A DNA stretch of 64,000 nt from Byssovorax sp. GTDB taxonomy: Bacteria > Myxococcota_A > Polyangia > Polyangiales > Polyangiaceae. The DNA lies in the NCBI GenBank assembly GCA_025362495.1, contig JANYGI010000102.1:158708-222707 (forward strand), written 5' to 3'. This document shows positions 9,506 through 18,953 of this stretch, piece after piece. Numbering within the stretch: the first letter of the stretch is position 1; each line of letters opens with the position of its first letter. Both the position numbers and the translations under genes were made by a program. The notes below the pieces were generated by a model. It had not been told where the DNA came from. It searched no databases and saw only the letters and a program-made list of their open reading frames with translations.

Positions 9506-10516
9506 ATGCACGGGCTTCTTCTGCCGCTGATCCTCGTCGTCGTGGTCGCGCTGATCTTCGACTACATCAACGGCTTTCACGACACCGCGAACGCCATCGC
9601 GACCGTCGTCAGCACCGGCGTGCTCCCGATCCGCACCGCGGTGCTGCTCGCCGCCACGCTCAATTTCGGCGGCGCCCTGCTCGGGACGGCGGTCGCCGGC
9701 ACGATCGGCAAGGGCCTGCTCCACCCGAGCGTCGTGACCCAGGTCGTGGTGCTGAGCGCGCTGCTCGGCGCGACGGCGTGGAACCTGATCACCTGGTACT
9801 TCGGCATCCCGTCGTCGTCGTCGCACGCGCTCGTGGGCGGGCTCGTGGGCGCGGGGATCGCGCGGGCGAGCCGCTCTGCCGTGCAGGGCGCGGGCCTCGT
9901 CCGGATCATCGAGGGCCTGATCGTGAGCCCGCTGGTGGGCTTCATCATCGCGTTCCTGGTGATGATCGCCATCTTCTGGATCGCGCGTCGCGCCCGGCCG
10001 GCGCGGATGAACCGGGCGTTCCGCCGCCTGCAGATGGTCTCGGCCGGCCTGATGGCCGTGGCTCACGGGAGCAACGACGCGCAGAAGACGATGGGCATCA
10101 TCACGATGAGCCTCGTCGCCTACGGCGCGATCCCCGGCGGCCACGAGAAGTTCGCCGTGCCGCTGTGGGTGGTGATCGCCTGCGCGACGGCGATGGCCGC
10201 GGGGACCGCCGCCGGCGGCGTCCGCATCATCAAGACGATGGGCACCAAGATCATCGATCTGAAGCCGATCCACGGCTTCGCGGCCGAGACGAGCGCCGCG
10301 ATCACCATCCTCACGGGCTCGTTCCTCGGCATGCCGGTGTCGACGACCCACGTGATCACCGGCTGCATCATGGGCGCCGGCGCGAGCCAGCGCGTGAGCG
10401 CCGTGCGCTGGGGCGTGACGACGCGGATCTTCTACGCGTGGATCCTGACGATCCCGGTGAGCGCCGTGGTGTCGTGGCTCTGCTACCAGGCGCTGCACAT
10501 CCCGCTCGGGGAGTAG
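9506..10516 (+). CDS. pit: Low-affinity inorganic phosphate transporter, Pit family
   Basis: 336 residues with about ten membrane helices. The two PiT signature repeats are visible: FDYINGFHDTANAIATVVST near the N-terminus and GLMAVAHGSNDAQKTMGII in the second half, plus GIPSSSSHALVGGL and GMPVSTTHVITG, the inverted-repeat serine-rich loops. The family imports metal-phosphate by proton symport. The start is ATG 9506, 5 bp after the DUF47 stop; the frame is open further upstream only as a shadow of that gene. It faces the pst operon convergently. Confidence 0.93.
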   Translation: MHGLLLPLILVVVVALIFDYINGFHDTANAIATVVSTGVLPIRTAVLLAATLNFGGALLGTAVAGTIGKGLLHPSVVTQVVVLSALLGATAWNLITWYFGIPSSSSHALVGGLVGAGIARASRSAVQGAGLVRIIEGLIVSPLVGFIIAFLVMIAIFWIARRARPARMNRAFRRLQMVSAGLMAVAHGSNDAQKTMGIITMSLVAYGAIPGGHEKFAVPLWVVIACATAMAAGTAAGGVRIIKTMGTKIIDLKPIHGFAAETSAAITILTGSFLGMPVSTTHVITGCIMGAGASQRVSAVRWGVTTRIFYAWILTIPVSAVVSWLCYQALHIPLGE

Positions 10517-10568
10517 GAGCCTGGTGCTTTTCGCCGATCCGGGCGCGGGGCCGGCGTTGTCGTCGTCA

Positions 10569-10584
10569 CCGTACGTGCGTACGG
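10569..10584. terminator. Short palindrome in the pit/phoU convergent gap
   Basis: CCGTACG-TG-CGTACGG, a perfect 7-bp stem, in the 150-bp space between the convergent stops of pit and phoU. It could terminate transcription, but the stem is short and no U tract follows. Low certainty. Confidence 0.3.
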
Positions 10585-10666
10585 CTCCTCCTCCGCCTTG
10601 GCCGCGCACCCGGCTCGACGAAAATCACTGGCGGCTCCAGGGCCGGTGTCGATGGAGGACAGCCAA

Positions 10667-11398
10667 TCAGCGCTTGCCGGTGCCGGACTCGTTTGGCGGG
10701 GGCGGAGCGTCGCTGTCGTGCTTGCGGTTGTAGTGGCGGATGTCGGTGCCCTTCACGAGGAACACCGTCGTCTCGGCCACGTTCATCGCGTGGTCGGCGA
10801 TGCGCTCGAGGTACTTGGCGATCGATTGCACGCGGGTCGCTCGATAGACGCTCTTCGGATCCTTCGCCATCAGCTCGAGGACCTGCTTGAAGATGCGGCC
10901 GTAGTGCTCGTCGATGCCGTCGTCGCGCGTGAGGAGCTCGCGCGCCCGGTCGACGTCGCGGGCGACGAGGACGTCGAGCGCCTCGTGCACCACCGCGATC
11001 GCCTCGCCCGCCAGGCTCTCCAGGTCGGCCACCGGCGGGAGCGGCGGCTCCTCGTTGAGCTCGATCACTCGCTCGCAGATGTTCACGCAGAGATCGCCGA
11101 TGCGCTCGAGATCGGTGACGATCTTCAGCGCCGTCGTGATGAAGCGGAGATCCGACGCCACCGGCTGGCGCGTCGCGAGGATCCGCATCGCCAGCTCGTC
11201 GACCTCGCACTCCAGGCGGTTGATCCGCCGGTCGAGGCGCATCGTCGACTGCGCGAGCGGCGTGTCGCGCGTGGAGAGCGCCGTCGCGCCCTTGCCGATC
11301 ATCTCTTCCACGAGGCTGCCCATGAGGAGCAGCTTCTCGCGGAGGGTGCCGAGCTCTTGCTCGTAGAGTTTGCTGGTGTGCGTGCTGTTGACGGCCAT
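10667..11398 (-). CDS. phoU: Phosphate-transport regulator PhoU
   Basis: 243 residues, two PhoU repeats of three helices each with E/D-x3-D metal motifs (TDLERIGDLCVNICE; AKYLERIADHAMNVAE). Known role: with the Pst transporter it restrains PhoR signalling when phosphate is plentiful. The start is ATG 11398 (MAVNS), preceded by GAGG about 7 nt upstream; the longer frame would need a TTG and would bury that ribosome site. Last gene of pstS-C-A-B-phoU, 28 bp after pstB. Confidence 0.95.
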   Translation of the reverse strand: MAVNSTHTSKLYEQELGTLREKLLLMGSLVEEMIGKGATALSTRDTPLAQSTMRLDRRINRLECEVDELAMRILATRQPVASDLRFITTALKIVTDLERIGDLCVNICERVIELNEEPPLPPVADLESLAGEAIAVVHEALDVLVARDVDRARELLTRDDGIDEHYGRIFKQVLELMAKDPKSVYRATRVQSIAKYLERIADHAMNVAETTVFLVKGTDIRHYNRKHDSDAPPPPNESGTGKR

Positions 11399-11426
11399 GA
11401 CTCGCCTCAATCTACCTGGCGTAAGC

Positions 11427-12218
11427 TCAACCGAACTTGCCGGTGACGTAGTCTTCGGTGCGGCTCACCTGCGGGTTCGTGAAAATCCGCTCGGTGCGGT
11501 CGAACTCGATGAGATCGCCTAGATAGAAGAACGCGGTGTAATCCGAGACTCGCGCGGCTTGCTGCATGTTGTGGGTCACCAGTACCAGGGTATAGCGCTC
11601 CTTGAGCTCGTCGATCAGCTCTTCGATGCGCGCGGTGGCGATCGGATCCAGGGCCGAGCAAGGTTCGTCGAGGAGGATGACTTCGGGCTCGACCGCGAGC
11701 ACGCGCGCGATGCAAAGGCGTTGCTGCTGCCCGCCGCTGAGCGACATGCCCGATTGATCGAGCTTGTCCTTCACTTCGTCCCAGAGCGCCACGGCGCGGA
11801 GCGTCTGCTCGACGACCTCGTTCGGCGCCTTGACCTTGAGCCCGTTCAACGTGTGCCCGGCCAGGACGTTCTGCCGGATTGACATCGTCGGAAACGGGTT
11901 GGGCTTCTGAAACACCATGCCGACCTGCCGTCGGAGGCGCACCGGATCGATCTTGCGATCGTAGACGTCGATCCCGTCGAGCGTGACGGCGCCCTCGGCG
12001 CGGGCGCCCGGCGTCTGCTCGTGCATCCGGTTCAAGCAGCGGAGGAACGTCGATTTCCCGCAGCCGGACGGGCCGATCATCGCCGTCACACGCTTCTCGG
12101 GGATGTCGAGATCGATGTCCTTCACCGCGCGGAACTTGTCGAAGTACGCGTTGAGCTTGCGGACCGAGATCTTCGTCGTCTCGGCGACGACCGCGGGCTG
12201 CGGATCGGTATCGATCAT
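11427..12218 (-). CDS. pstB: Phosphate ABC transporter ATP-binding protein
   Basis: 263 residues. Walker [10 protein letters not shown], signature [16 protein letters not shown], Walker [14 protein letters not shown] and the switch His (VTHNMQQ) are intact. The FQKPNPFP Q-loop is typical of PstB. It energises high-affinity phosphate import with PstA/PstC. Its ATG overlaps the pstA stop as ATGA, indicating translational coupling. Confidence 0.97.
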   Translation of the reverse strand: MIDTDPQPAVVAETTKISVRKLNAYFDKFRAVKDIDLDIPEKRVTAMIGPSGCGKSTFLRCLNRMHEQTPGARAEGAVTLDGIDVYDRKIDPVRLRRQVGMVFQKPNPFPTMSIRQNVLAGHTLNGLKVKAPNEVVEQTLRAVALWDEVKDKLDQSGMSLSGGQQQRLCIARVLAVEPEVILLDEPCSALDPIATARIEELIDELKERYTLVLVTHNMQQAARVSDYTAFFYLGDLIEFDRTERIFTNPQVSRTEDYVTGKFG

Positions 12219-13102
12219 CGGCGTGAGCCTCCCATGGCGCGAGACGCGGCGATCCGCGCCGTGAGGTTGAGGAAGAAGACCACCACGATCAGCACCAGCG
12301 CGCCGGTCCAGGCCTGGTCCTGCCAGTCCTTGTACGGTGACGTGGCGTAGGTGAGGATCTGCACGGGCAGCGAGGCCATCGGCTTGTCGACGGCGAAGCT
12401 CCAGTAGCGGTTGTTGAAGGCGGTGAAGATCAGCGGGGCCGTCTCGCCCGCGATGCGGGCCACGGCCAGCATCACGCCCGTCGCGATGCCCGGAAGGGCC
12501 GTGCGGAGGACGATGAAGATGCTGGAGCGCCAGGCGGGGACGCCGAGGCCGAGCGCCGCCTCGCGGAGCTGCGGGGGCACGAGGCGGAGCAGCTCTTCCG
12601 TGGTGCGCGTGACGGTCGGGATCATCACGAGGGCGAGCGCGATGCCGCCGGCGAGCGCCGAGAAGCGGTGCATCGCCACGACCACGAGCGAGTAGACGAA
12701 CACGCCGACGGTGATCGACGGGACGCCGCCGAGCACGTCGGCCGTGAAGCGGATCACCGTGCGCAGGCGCCCGCGGCCGACCTCGGCGAGGTACACGCCG
12801 GCGCCGACGCCGATGGGCAGCCCGATCGCGCAGGCGATGGCGATCAGCACCAGCGTGCCGACGACCGCGTTGCCCATGCCGCCGCCGGTCTCGCCGACGG
12901 GCGCCGGCAGCCGCGTGAAGAACGCGATCGACACGCCCGCGAGCCCGCGCTTGATCACGTAGAGAACGATCGAGAACAGCGGCGCGAGCACCACGACCGC
13001 GGAGAGGGTGCAGAGCACCGTGAAGAAGCGGCTGCGCAGGTGGCGGGCGCGATCGCCGGGGCCGGGCTCGAGCAAGCGGTGGGCTGCGGGGGTCGCGCTC
13101 AT
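12215..13102 (-). CDS. pstA: Phosphate ABC transporter permease PstA
   Basis: 295 residues, six predicted membrane segments, with the EAA-type loop [27 protein letters not shown] that contacts the ATPase. It forms the phosphate channel with PstC. Starts and stops overlap pstC and pstB by ATGA at both ends, so the operon is translated in tight coupling. Confidence 0.95.
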   Translation of the reverse strand: MSATPAAHRLLEPGPGDRARHLRSRFFTVLCTLSAVVVLAPLFSIVLYVIKRGLAGVSIAFFTRLPAPVGETGGGMGNAVVGTLVLIAIACAIGLPIGVGAGVYLAEVGRGRLRTVIRFTADVLGGVPSITVGVFVYSLVVVAMHRFSALAGGIALALVMIPTVTRTTEELLRLVPPQLREAALGLGVPAWRSSIFIVLRTALPGIATGVMLAVARIAGETAPLIFTAFNNRYWSFAVDKPMASLPVQILTYATSPYKDWQDQAWTGALVLIVVVFFLNLTARIAASRAMGGSRR

Positions 13103-14109
13103 GCTGTGCCTCCCATGCGGTTCTTCGTCATCGCCACGAGCCAGCGGGCCATGAGGTTCATCACCAGGGCGACGCAGAGGAGCAGCAAGGCCATCTCCGC
13201 GAGCGCCGAGAGGTAGAGATCGGAGTCGGCCTCGGCAAACTCGTTGGCGATGACGCTGGCCATCGAGTAGCCCGGCGCGAGGATCGACGCGGCGGCCTTC
13301 GGGCGGTTGCCGATGACCATCGTCACGGCCATCGTCTCGCCGAGGGCGCGGTTCAAGCCGAGGATGATCGCCCCGACGATGCCGGAGCGCGCCGCCGGGA
13401 GCACCGCATAGCGGATGGTGTCCCAGGGCGTGGCGCCGAGGCCGATCGCGGCTTCACGGTGGGTGTCGGGTACCGCCTTCAGCACCTCGCGGGTGATCGA
13501 GGTGATCGTCGGGACGATCATGATCGCCAGGATCACGCCGGCCGCGAGCATCCCGAAGCCGAGCGGCGGGCCCTCGAAGAACGGGATCGAGCCGAGGTAC
13601 TTGATGATCAGCGGCTCGACCGACTCGCGCAGGGCGGGCACGAGGACGAAGATGCCCCAGAAGCCGTAAACGACGCTGGGGATCGCCGCGAGCAGCTCGA
13701 CCAGGAAGCCGAGCGGCTTGCGGAGGCGCGACGGCGCGAGATCCGAGAGGAAGATCGCCAGGCCGATCGAGACCGGCACGGCGATCACCAGCGCCAGCAG
13801 CGACGAGAGCACGGTGCCGTAAATGAAAGGCCACGCGCCGAACTGCTGGTGAACCGGATCCCACGTCGATGACGTCAGGAACGAGAGCCCGAACTTCGCC
13901 AGCGAGAGCTGCGAGGTGCGCACGAGCTGGGCCACCATCATCGCCGGCACGGCCAGGATGGTGAGCCCGAACAGCGTCATCACGCCGCGGAAGGCGCGGT
14001 CGCCCGTCGGGCTTCCGATGGGCGCGGCACGCATTGCATCCCTTGATCCCGCGGGGGTCGCGCGATCGCTGGTCACTTCCGGCACGGGTAGCTCTTCCAC
14101 CTGGCTCAT
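13099..14109 (-). CDS. pstC: Phosphate ABC transporter permease PstC
   Basis: 336 residues. A cytoplasmic N-terminus of about 40 residues precedes six membrane segments. The EAA-type loop [20 protein letters not shown] and the [18 protein letters not shown] segment with its conserved Arg/Glu are typical of PstC. It lies 84 bp downstream of pstS; the gap has no strong hairpin, so the operon is probably continuous. Confidence 0.95.
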   Translation of the reverse strand: MSQVEELPVPEVTSDRATPAGSRDAMRAAPIGSPTGDRAFRGVMTLFGLTILAVPAMMVAQLVRTSQLSLAKFGLSFLTSSTWDPVHQQFGAWPFIYGTVLSSLLALVIAVPVSIGLAIFLSDLAPSRLRKPLGFLVELLAAIPSVVYGFWGIFVLVPALRESVEPLIIKYLGSIPFFEGPPLGFGMLAAGVILAIMIVPTITSITREVLKAVPDTHREAAIGLGATPWDTIRYAVLPAARSGIVGAIILGLNRALGETMAVTMVIGNRPKAAASILAPGYSMASVIANEFAEADSDLYLSALAEMALLLLCVALVMNLMARWLVAMTKNRMGGTA

Positions 14110-14193
14110 CGCTTCCTCAGCCGCGGTTCGGACGCAAGGGGGAGGGCACCATCACCGCGTGGCGCGGGATGAGCGGGGCCCTCCGTTCGCGGA

Positions 14194-15297
14194 TCAGGGC
14201 AGGAAGGCCTTGCCGTCGGGCCCCGTGACCAGCTTCAGCTTGGCGTCGGCCTTCTTCACGAGCTCGTCGGGCAGCGGAGCATAGTTGAGCGCCTGGGTGA
14301 GCTTCTGACCGTCGTGGAGCGACCACGAGAGGAAGCTCGTCAGGGCCTTGCCCTTCGCGGCGTCTTTCTGCTCCTTGAAGAGCAGCATGTACGTGAATCC
14401 GGCGATCGGATAGGCCGCGTCGCCCTCGGCGTTGACGATCGAGACGCGGAGATCGTCAGGCATCTTCGCGAGCCCGCTCGCACCGGCGGCGGTGACGCTC
14501 TCGAGGGTCGGCAGGACGAACTTGCCCGCCGCGTTCTTCATCGATGCATACGAGAGCTTGTTCTGCGCGGCATAGACCAGCTCGACATAGCCAATCGCGC
14601 CGGGGGTGCTCGACACCTGGCCTGAGATGCCCTCGTTGCCCTTGGCGCCGAGTCCAGAGGGCCAGTTGACGCTGGTGCCCGAGCCCGGGCCCGCCTTCCA
14701 CTCGGGGCTGACCGCGGTGAGGTAGTCGACGAAGATCTTCGTGGTGCCGCTGCCGTCGGAGCGGTGGACCGAGGCGATGGCCTTCTTGGGGAGCTTGACG
14801 CCGGGGTTCTCCTTGGCGATCGCCGGATCGTCCCAGTCCTTGATCTTGCCGAGGAAGATGCCGGCGGCGGCCTCGGGCGTGATCTTGAGGCCGCTCGGCA
14901 CGCCTTCGAGGTTGTACGTGAGCACGACGGCGCCGAGGCAGGTCGGGATGTGGAGCATTCCCGGGGCCTTGCCGAGCTGCTCGTCGGACATCGGCGCGTC
15001 GCTGGCGCCGAAGTCGACGGTGCGCTCGGTGATCTGCCGGATGCCGCCGCCCGAGCCGATCGACTGGTAGTTGATCTGGAGGTCGGGCGTGGTCTTCGTG
15101 AAGTCCGAGATCCACTTGGTGTAGAGCGGATACGGGAACGTGGCGCCGGCGCCGGTGAGAGTGATCTTGCCGCCCGCGGCCGGAGGCGCGTCGGCCTTCT
15201 TCGAGCCGGGCAGGGGGGCGTCGCCCGCGCCCCCGTCCGACTTGCCACAGCCGACCGCGAGCGCGAGGATGGAGACTGCGAAGAGGGTTCGTGTCAT
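14194..15297 (-). CDS. pstS: Periplasmic phosphate-binding lipoprotein PstS
   Basis: 367 residues. Lipoprotein signal ending LAVGCGKS, a short spacer, then the PstS fold: LTGAGATFPYPLYTKWISDF (phosphate-binding loop), YQSIGSGGGIRQI, DFGASDAPMS and HRSDGSGTTKIF (Arg/Asp/Ser/Gly/Thr phosphate ligands). It delivers phosphate to PstCAB. First gene of the operon, with a Pho-box match 26 bp upstream of its ATG. The ribosome site is weak (CGGCAA just before the ATG). Confidence 0.96.
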   Translation of the reverse strand: MTRTLFAVSILALAVGCGKSDGGAGDAPLPGSKKADAPPAAGGKITLTGAGATFPYPLYTKWISDFTKTTPDLQINYQSIGSGGGIRQITERTVDFGASDAPMSDEQLGKAPGMLHIPTCLGAVVLTYNLEGVPSGLKITPEAAAGIFLGKIKDWDDPAIAKENPGVKLPKKAIASVHRSDGSGTTKIFVDYLTAVSPEWKAGPGSGTSVNWPSGLGAKGNEGISGQVSSTPGAIGYVELVYAAQNKLSYASMKNAAGKFVLPTLESVTAAGASGLAKMPDDLRVSIVNAEGDAAYPIAGFTYMLLFKEQKDAAKGKALTSFLSWSLHDGQKLTQALNYAPLPDELVKKADAKLKLVTGPDGKAFLP

Positions 15298-15323
15298 TTG
15301 CCGAACACGGATAGTCGCGCTCG

Positions 15324-15341
15324 GTGACAGCCGTGTGTCAG
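15324..15341 (-). promoter_or_regulatory. Pho box upstream of pstS
   Basis: On the minus strand: CTGACAC-ACGG-CTGTCAC, two 7-bp direct repeats separated by 4 bp, the spacing and near-consensus of the PhoB box known from E. coli (CTGTCAT-N4-CTGTCAC). A weaker third half-site (CACACAC) lies one 11-bp step upstream. Ten bases downstream of the box is TATCCG (15308-15313), where PhoB-activated promoters carry their -10. A phoB gene is present at 32383-33111. Inference: PhoB activates the pst operon here. Confidence 0.78.
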
Positions 15342-15370
15342 CCCCGTGTGTGGGTCGGGGCGAGCACAGA

Positions 15371-15865
15371 TCAGCCGTGGGCTTTGCCGAGGATGACCTG
15401 CATTTCGTGGGTCGGGATCTCGAACGCGCGGGCCAGCGCCTGGAGGGCGAGACCCTGCTTCACGCCGATGCCGCCGTCCTTCCACGAGACGGCGGAGGCC
15501 ACCAGGAAGGCGCCCCGGCGGTGATCGGGATCGGGGATGTCGCTCCCGAGCGCGGCGATCCGCGCGGCCTGCCCCTCGTTCTCGTGGCGCGAGGCCGCGA
15601 CGCCGAAGAGGGTGGCGAGGGTCTCTTCGGTGATGTTGGTGAGCTTGTAGAGGCCGTCCGACAGGGCGTCGGTCTCGGCCTGCGTGACCTCGCCGTCGGC
15701 CGCGGCGATCAGGTAGGCGGCCTCCACCAGGCCCGCGAGCAGCGTCGCTTCTTCGGCCGCCGCGCCCTCGTCGGTGATGCGCTGCTGCTCGGAGCTCACC
15801 TGTTCGATGAAGCTCGCGTTGTCCGCGAGCGTGCCTGCCACCGATTCCAGTCGTTCTTCGCTCAT
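15371..15865 (-). CDS. TerB-like tellurite-resistance family protein
   Basis: 164 residues, helical. The LAGLVEAAYLIAAADGEVTQAE segment (about 45-65) carries the D-G-x-V-x-x-x-E metal-binding pattern of the TerB fold; a second, weaker copy is SAVSWKDGGIGVKQ. TerB-like proteins occur in envelope stress and signalling settings; no specific function can be stated. GGGAG lies about 8 nt before the ATG. It sits upstream of pstS on the same strand but is separated by the pstS promoter. Confidence 0.75.
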   Translation of the reverse strand: MSEERLESVAGTLADNASFIEQVSSEQQRITDEGAAAEEATLLAGLVEAAYLIAAADGEVTQAETDALSDGLYKLTNITEETLATLFGVAASRHENEGQAARIAALGSDIPDPDHRRGAFLVASAVSWKDGGIGVKQGLALQALARAFEIPTHEMQVILGKAHG

Positions 15866-15906
15866 TGGTCGTCTCCCTGGTGCTGTTCCGGGCCGAGCCT
15901 ATACCA

Positions 15907-17475
15907 TCATCCGACGCGGCGGCGGCGCCTCGCGACGATTCCGATCGCGCCGAGCGCGAGCGCCGCAAAAGGGGCCGTGTTGCCCCGCTCGCTCTCGGCC
16001 GTCGAGCACGCGCAGCCGCCGGCCTGGGTGTCGCCGCTGCTGCCAGCGCCGCCCGTCCCGCTCGCCGCGGTCGCCGAGGCCGCTCCGCCGACGCCTGCGG
16101 CCGTGGTGACGGCGCTCGCTTCGCCGCCGGCCCCGCCCGAGCCGCCCGCGCCGCTCGTCGTCGTCTCGCCGCTGCCCGTCGTGGCCGCGCTCGAGCTCGC
16201 CGCGGAGGTGGTGCCGCCCGCGTTCGCAGGATCGTTGACGTTGCACGCGCACGTGGTCTTGGCGCACGCGTAGTAGGCTGCGGCCTTGGCGTTGGTCGCG
16301 CACGCGGCGGGCGCGGCCCCGGTGGTGAAGCACTTCTTGCACGTGGCGTCGGACTGGCACTCCCATGCTTCGGCGCAGCACGCGGACTCCACGCACGTCT
16401 TGCAGGTGCCGTCGGTGACCTTGAGGCCGCACTTCGGCCCGGTGCAGGTGCTGGTCTGTCCGCAGGCCTGCGGGCAGGCGCCGGTGCAGATGCAGCTGTT
16501 GATGGCCTCGTATTTCTGGAGGCCACCGACGTGCGCGGTGTTGCAGGCGTTGATGCAGGTGGTGCTGGTGCAGGCCTGGTAACACTGCGCGAGGGCGCTG
16601 CACTCGGCGTCGTTGAAGCACTTGTTGGTGACGTCGGTGCAGCCGGCGTGCTGGGTGGCGGCCTGGCTGCAGACGTTGCAGTCGACGGTGATCGGGCAGA
16701 CGGGGTTCGAGGGCTGGTCGGCCAGGAAGGGAGCGATGAAGCTCGTGTAGACGGCCGAGGTCCGCATGCTGGTACCGAGCTGATTGCACTGCTTGTCGCC
16801 GAACGACGTCACCGAGGCCACCATCTCCTGGCCGTTGACGGTGACGATCCCGGGGCCGCCGCTGTCGCCCTCGCAGGTGCCGCTCTGGCCGGCGTTCGCG
16901 TACTCGACGAAGTAGGTGTCGAGGCCGCCGATGGTCTTGTCGACCTTGCGACGCAGGCTGTTGCCGCCGCCCGGCGGCGCCGCGGTGATGCCGTAGCCAA
17001 CGTAGGTGATCGGCGTGCCAATCGCGAGAGTGTCAGTCTGCGACGACATCGCGGGGATCGTGGGGATGCCCGTGGCGTTCTTGAACTTGAGCATGCACAC
17101 GTCGTCGGTGCCGCCGGCGTAGTCGAGGTAACAAGGATCCTTGTTGACCGAGCCCGGGACGATCTGGTGGCTGACCCCGGTGTTGTAATCGGGCCCGACG
17201 ACGACCTCGGTGGGCAGATCGCCGGCCGGGCAACAGTGCGCCGCGGTGAGCACGTACCCGATGCCGCCCGCGACCTGGAGGACAGTGCCGGTGCACTCGA
17301 AGTCGGGCGCGAGGACGGCGACGACGGCCGTGTGCGTGGCGTCGAGCTGCCCGTTGATGATCGCGCTGTCCTCGCTCTGCACGCGCTCACCCTCGGTCGG
17401 CACCGGGCTTTCCTGGCCGCAGCCGAGGAGGAGCAGCGAGCCGACGAGGACCTGTGTGAGGAGCAGATGGCGCAT
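15907..17475 (-). CDS. Secreted trypsin-like serine protease with Cys-rich region and MYXO-CTERM tail
   Basis: 522 residues from ATG 17475, with GGAG 5 nt upstream; the frame runs on to 17634 without a better site. Lipoprotein-type signal (LLLLGCGQES), a short propeptide region, IINGQLDATH (typical mature start), then the S1 triad: His in LTAAHCC, Asp in TDDVCMLKF, Ser in CEGDSGGPG. After about residue 265 comes a Cys-rich region with some 30 Cys in small repeats (CxxxAxCxxC), a Ser/Thr/Gly linker, and the GGCACS-hydrophobic-RRRRR sorting tail. An exported protease; substrate unknown. Confidence 0.9.
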   Translation of the reverse strand: MRHLLLTQVLVGSLLLLGCGQESPVPTEGERVQSEDSAIINGQLDATHTAVVAVLAPDFECTGTVLQVAGGIGYVLTAAHCCPAGDLPTEVVVGPDYNTGVSHQIVPGSVNKDPCYLDYAGGTDDVCMLKFKNATGIPTIPAMSSQTDTLAIGTPITYVGYGITAAPPGGGNSLRRKVDKTIGGLDTYFVEYANAGQSGTCEGDSGGPGIVTVNGQEMVASVTSFGDKQCNQLGTSMRTSAVYTSFIAPFLADQPSNPVCPITVDCNVCSQAATQHAGCTDVTNKCFNDAECSALAQCYQACTSTTCINACNTAHVGGLQKYEAINSCICTGACPQACGQTSTCTGPKCGLKVTDGTCKTCVESACCAEAWECQSDATCKKCFTTGAAPAACATNAKAAAYYACAKTTCACNVNDPANAGGTTSAASSSAATTGSGETTTSGAGGSGGAGGEASAVTTAAGVGGAASATAASGTGGAGSSGDTQAGGCACSTAESERGNTAPFAALALGAIGIVARRRRRVG

Positions 17476-18007
17476 GAATCTCCGCGGGGGCTGGGTGTGG
17501 ATCCCAGCCTGACCGTAGCGGCGATTGGCGCGGAAACTCAAGCGTGAACGCTGGCGCTGTGGGAATGCGGCGCGGGTGGACGTTGCCGGCTTTCCCGCGT
17601 CGTCGGTGCAGCTCGGGCGCCTCGGTGCTGACACCCGAGGATATCACCCCTCGGGCGTCGCCTCCTCGGCTCCGAGGTCCTGGCACGTCAGGCCAGCGGC
17701 GCACCGAAGTCAGGCCTGACGTGCGGCGGTCCCTGCGTCGCGCGGATCTCTCGTGGGCGCCGGACGGGGTGGGCTCCCGGAGCAGGTGTCGCGCAGCCTC
17801 GGCGGTGACGCGGCGGGATACCGGCGCAGAGGTGCTGCGGTCCCCGAGCTGAGGCGTCACGCCTCTGACGACGGAGCCCGCGGAGCTTACGGCCCGTGCG
17901 CCGAAGCTATTGATCTGGGGTGGAGAGACGCCGCGCCGTCCGAAGGCTCGGCGTTTTCACCGGGGGACGAGGCGCGATCCGCGCCCCGGTGGACCTCGGG
18001 TCGGGGA
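17476..18007. other. 532-bp gene-free stretch with clustered inverted repeats
   Basis: No frame here looks like a gene. It holds several small inverted repeats at 17620-17724: CCCGAGG/CCTCGGG (17634-17640, 17649-17655), CCTCGG/CCGAGG (17664-17677), and a perfect 12-bp pair GCACGTCAGGCC (17683-17694) / GGCCTGACGTGC (17713-17724), the right arm of which overlaps the palindrome GTCAGGCCTGAC. The stretch also contains the upstream region of the protease gene. Confidence 0.6.
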
Positions 18008-18634
18008 TCAGCTCGGGGATGGCTTCTTGTCGGACGCCTTCTTCTCGGCGTCGGCTGCGGCCTTCTTCTCGGCGCGCGCCTCCGTCGCTCGCGCCCGCGC
18101 CTGCTTCGTCAGATCGCCGAACGCATTGAGCACCGGCGCCAGAACAGCGCGATGGGCCGCGCTCGAGAGAGCCAGTGTCCGCGCCAGGGCCAGCGCCAGC
18201 AGGCCGGGGCCGACGACCATCTCGCCCGTGTGCAATGAATCGTCGCCGAAGCTGCGGGCCAGCTTCTCGAACCGCGCCTGGATCTTCTGCTCGTACTCCC
18301 ACCGATAGAGGCGGCGCGAGAGCAACTCCGGCTCGAATTTCTCGGGATCGGTACCGAAATCGGCGTCGCCGAGGCCGCTGAAGTACTTGAGAAGATCGCT
18401 CTCCTTGCCGTCCTTGGGCATCAGCAGATTGAAGAGCAGGTGAAGCGGAGTGCCGAGCACGCCCAGGCTGCGTCCGATGCTGTGGGTCCGCTCGTGCTGC
18501 GTTTGCTGGACGAGGCCCGCCCACCTGGCCTCCAGGACATCGAGCTGCTGGTTACTCTCGGCGTAGAGGGCGTCGAGCTCGGCCTTGGTGAGATCGTCGA
18601 TGTCTTTCGGAGTCGCCACGGTCTGTTTGGTCAT
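18008..18634 (-). CDS. Hypothetical protein, helical with charged tail
   Basis: 208 residues; I do not recognise the family. The N-terminal third (about 10-50) is charged and coiled-coil-like, a moderately hydrophobic stretch follows at about 130-165 (GLLALALARTLALSS), and the C-terminus is an Ala/Lys/Glu-rich tail (EARAEKKAAADAEKKAS). No signal peptide. GGGAG 7 nt before the ATG supports the start. It stands alone, divergent from the mqsRA pair. Confidence 0.7.
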   Translation of the reverse strand: MTKQTVATPKDIDDLTKAELDALYAESNQQLDVLEARWAGLVQQTQHERTHSIGRSLGVLGTPLHLLFNLLMPKDGKESDLLKYFSGLGDADFGTDPEKFEPELLSRRLYRWEYEQKIQARFEKLARSFGDDSLHTGEMVVGPGLLALALARTLALSSAAHRAVLAPVLNAFGDLTKQARARATEARAEKKAAADAEKKASDKKPSPS

Positions 18635-18953
18635 TGGAATCTCCCTGTGACCCAGGTAACAGGATGTGAAATCATCCAGTCAAGACGAAACTGTTCGACC
18701 GAGCACGAAATGTGTCGTTCGCAGGCGGAAGCCAAAGCGCCGTCGGTGGGGAGTCGGTGTGTAGTGGGGCACGCCGCGCACCTGGTGAGATACCGGGCCG
18801 CGCCCCACCGACGAGCTTCTTCATCAGCACGGTGGCCTGGTCTGTCGGTCGGGCAAGCCTGCGTGCTCAGCCAAGCGCGCCCGTCGTCCGCGGGGCGGGC
18901 AGCGCCGTACTCTTTGCTATTGACCGGCACCTTAAAGGTGCCAAAGTGTCGCG
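18635..18953. other. Intergenic region upstream of mqsRA
   Basis: 319 bp between the divergent hypothetical gene and mqsR. Less GC-rich near its two ends (18655-18720 and 18905-18945), which fits promoters for both directions. No gene-like frame apart from shadows. It contains the MqsA-type operator annotated separately. Confidence 0.5.
18926..18942. promoter_or_regulatory. MqsA-type palindromic operator
   Basis: GGCACCTT-A-AAGGTGCC, a perfect 8-bp inverted repeat about one central base, ending 11 nt before the mqsR start. The core ACCT-N3-AGGT matches the known E. coli MqsA target (AACCT-N3-AGGTT). Placement between promoter and start suits autorepression by MqsA. Seen directly; binding is inferred. 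Confidence 0.75.
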
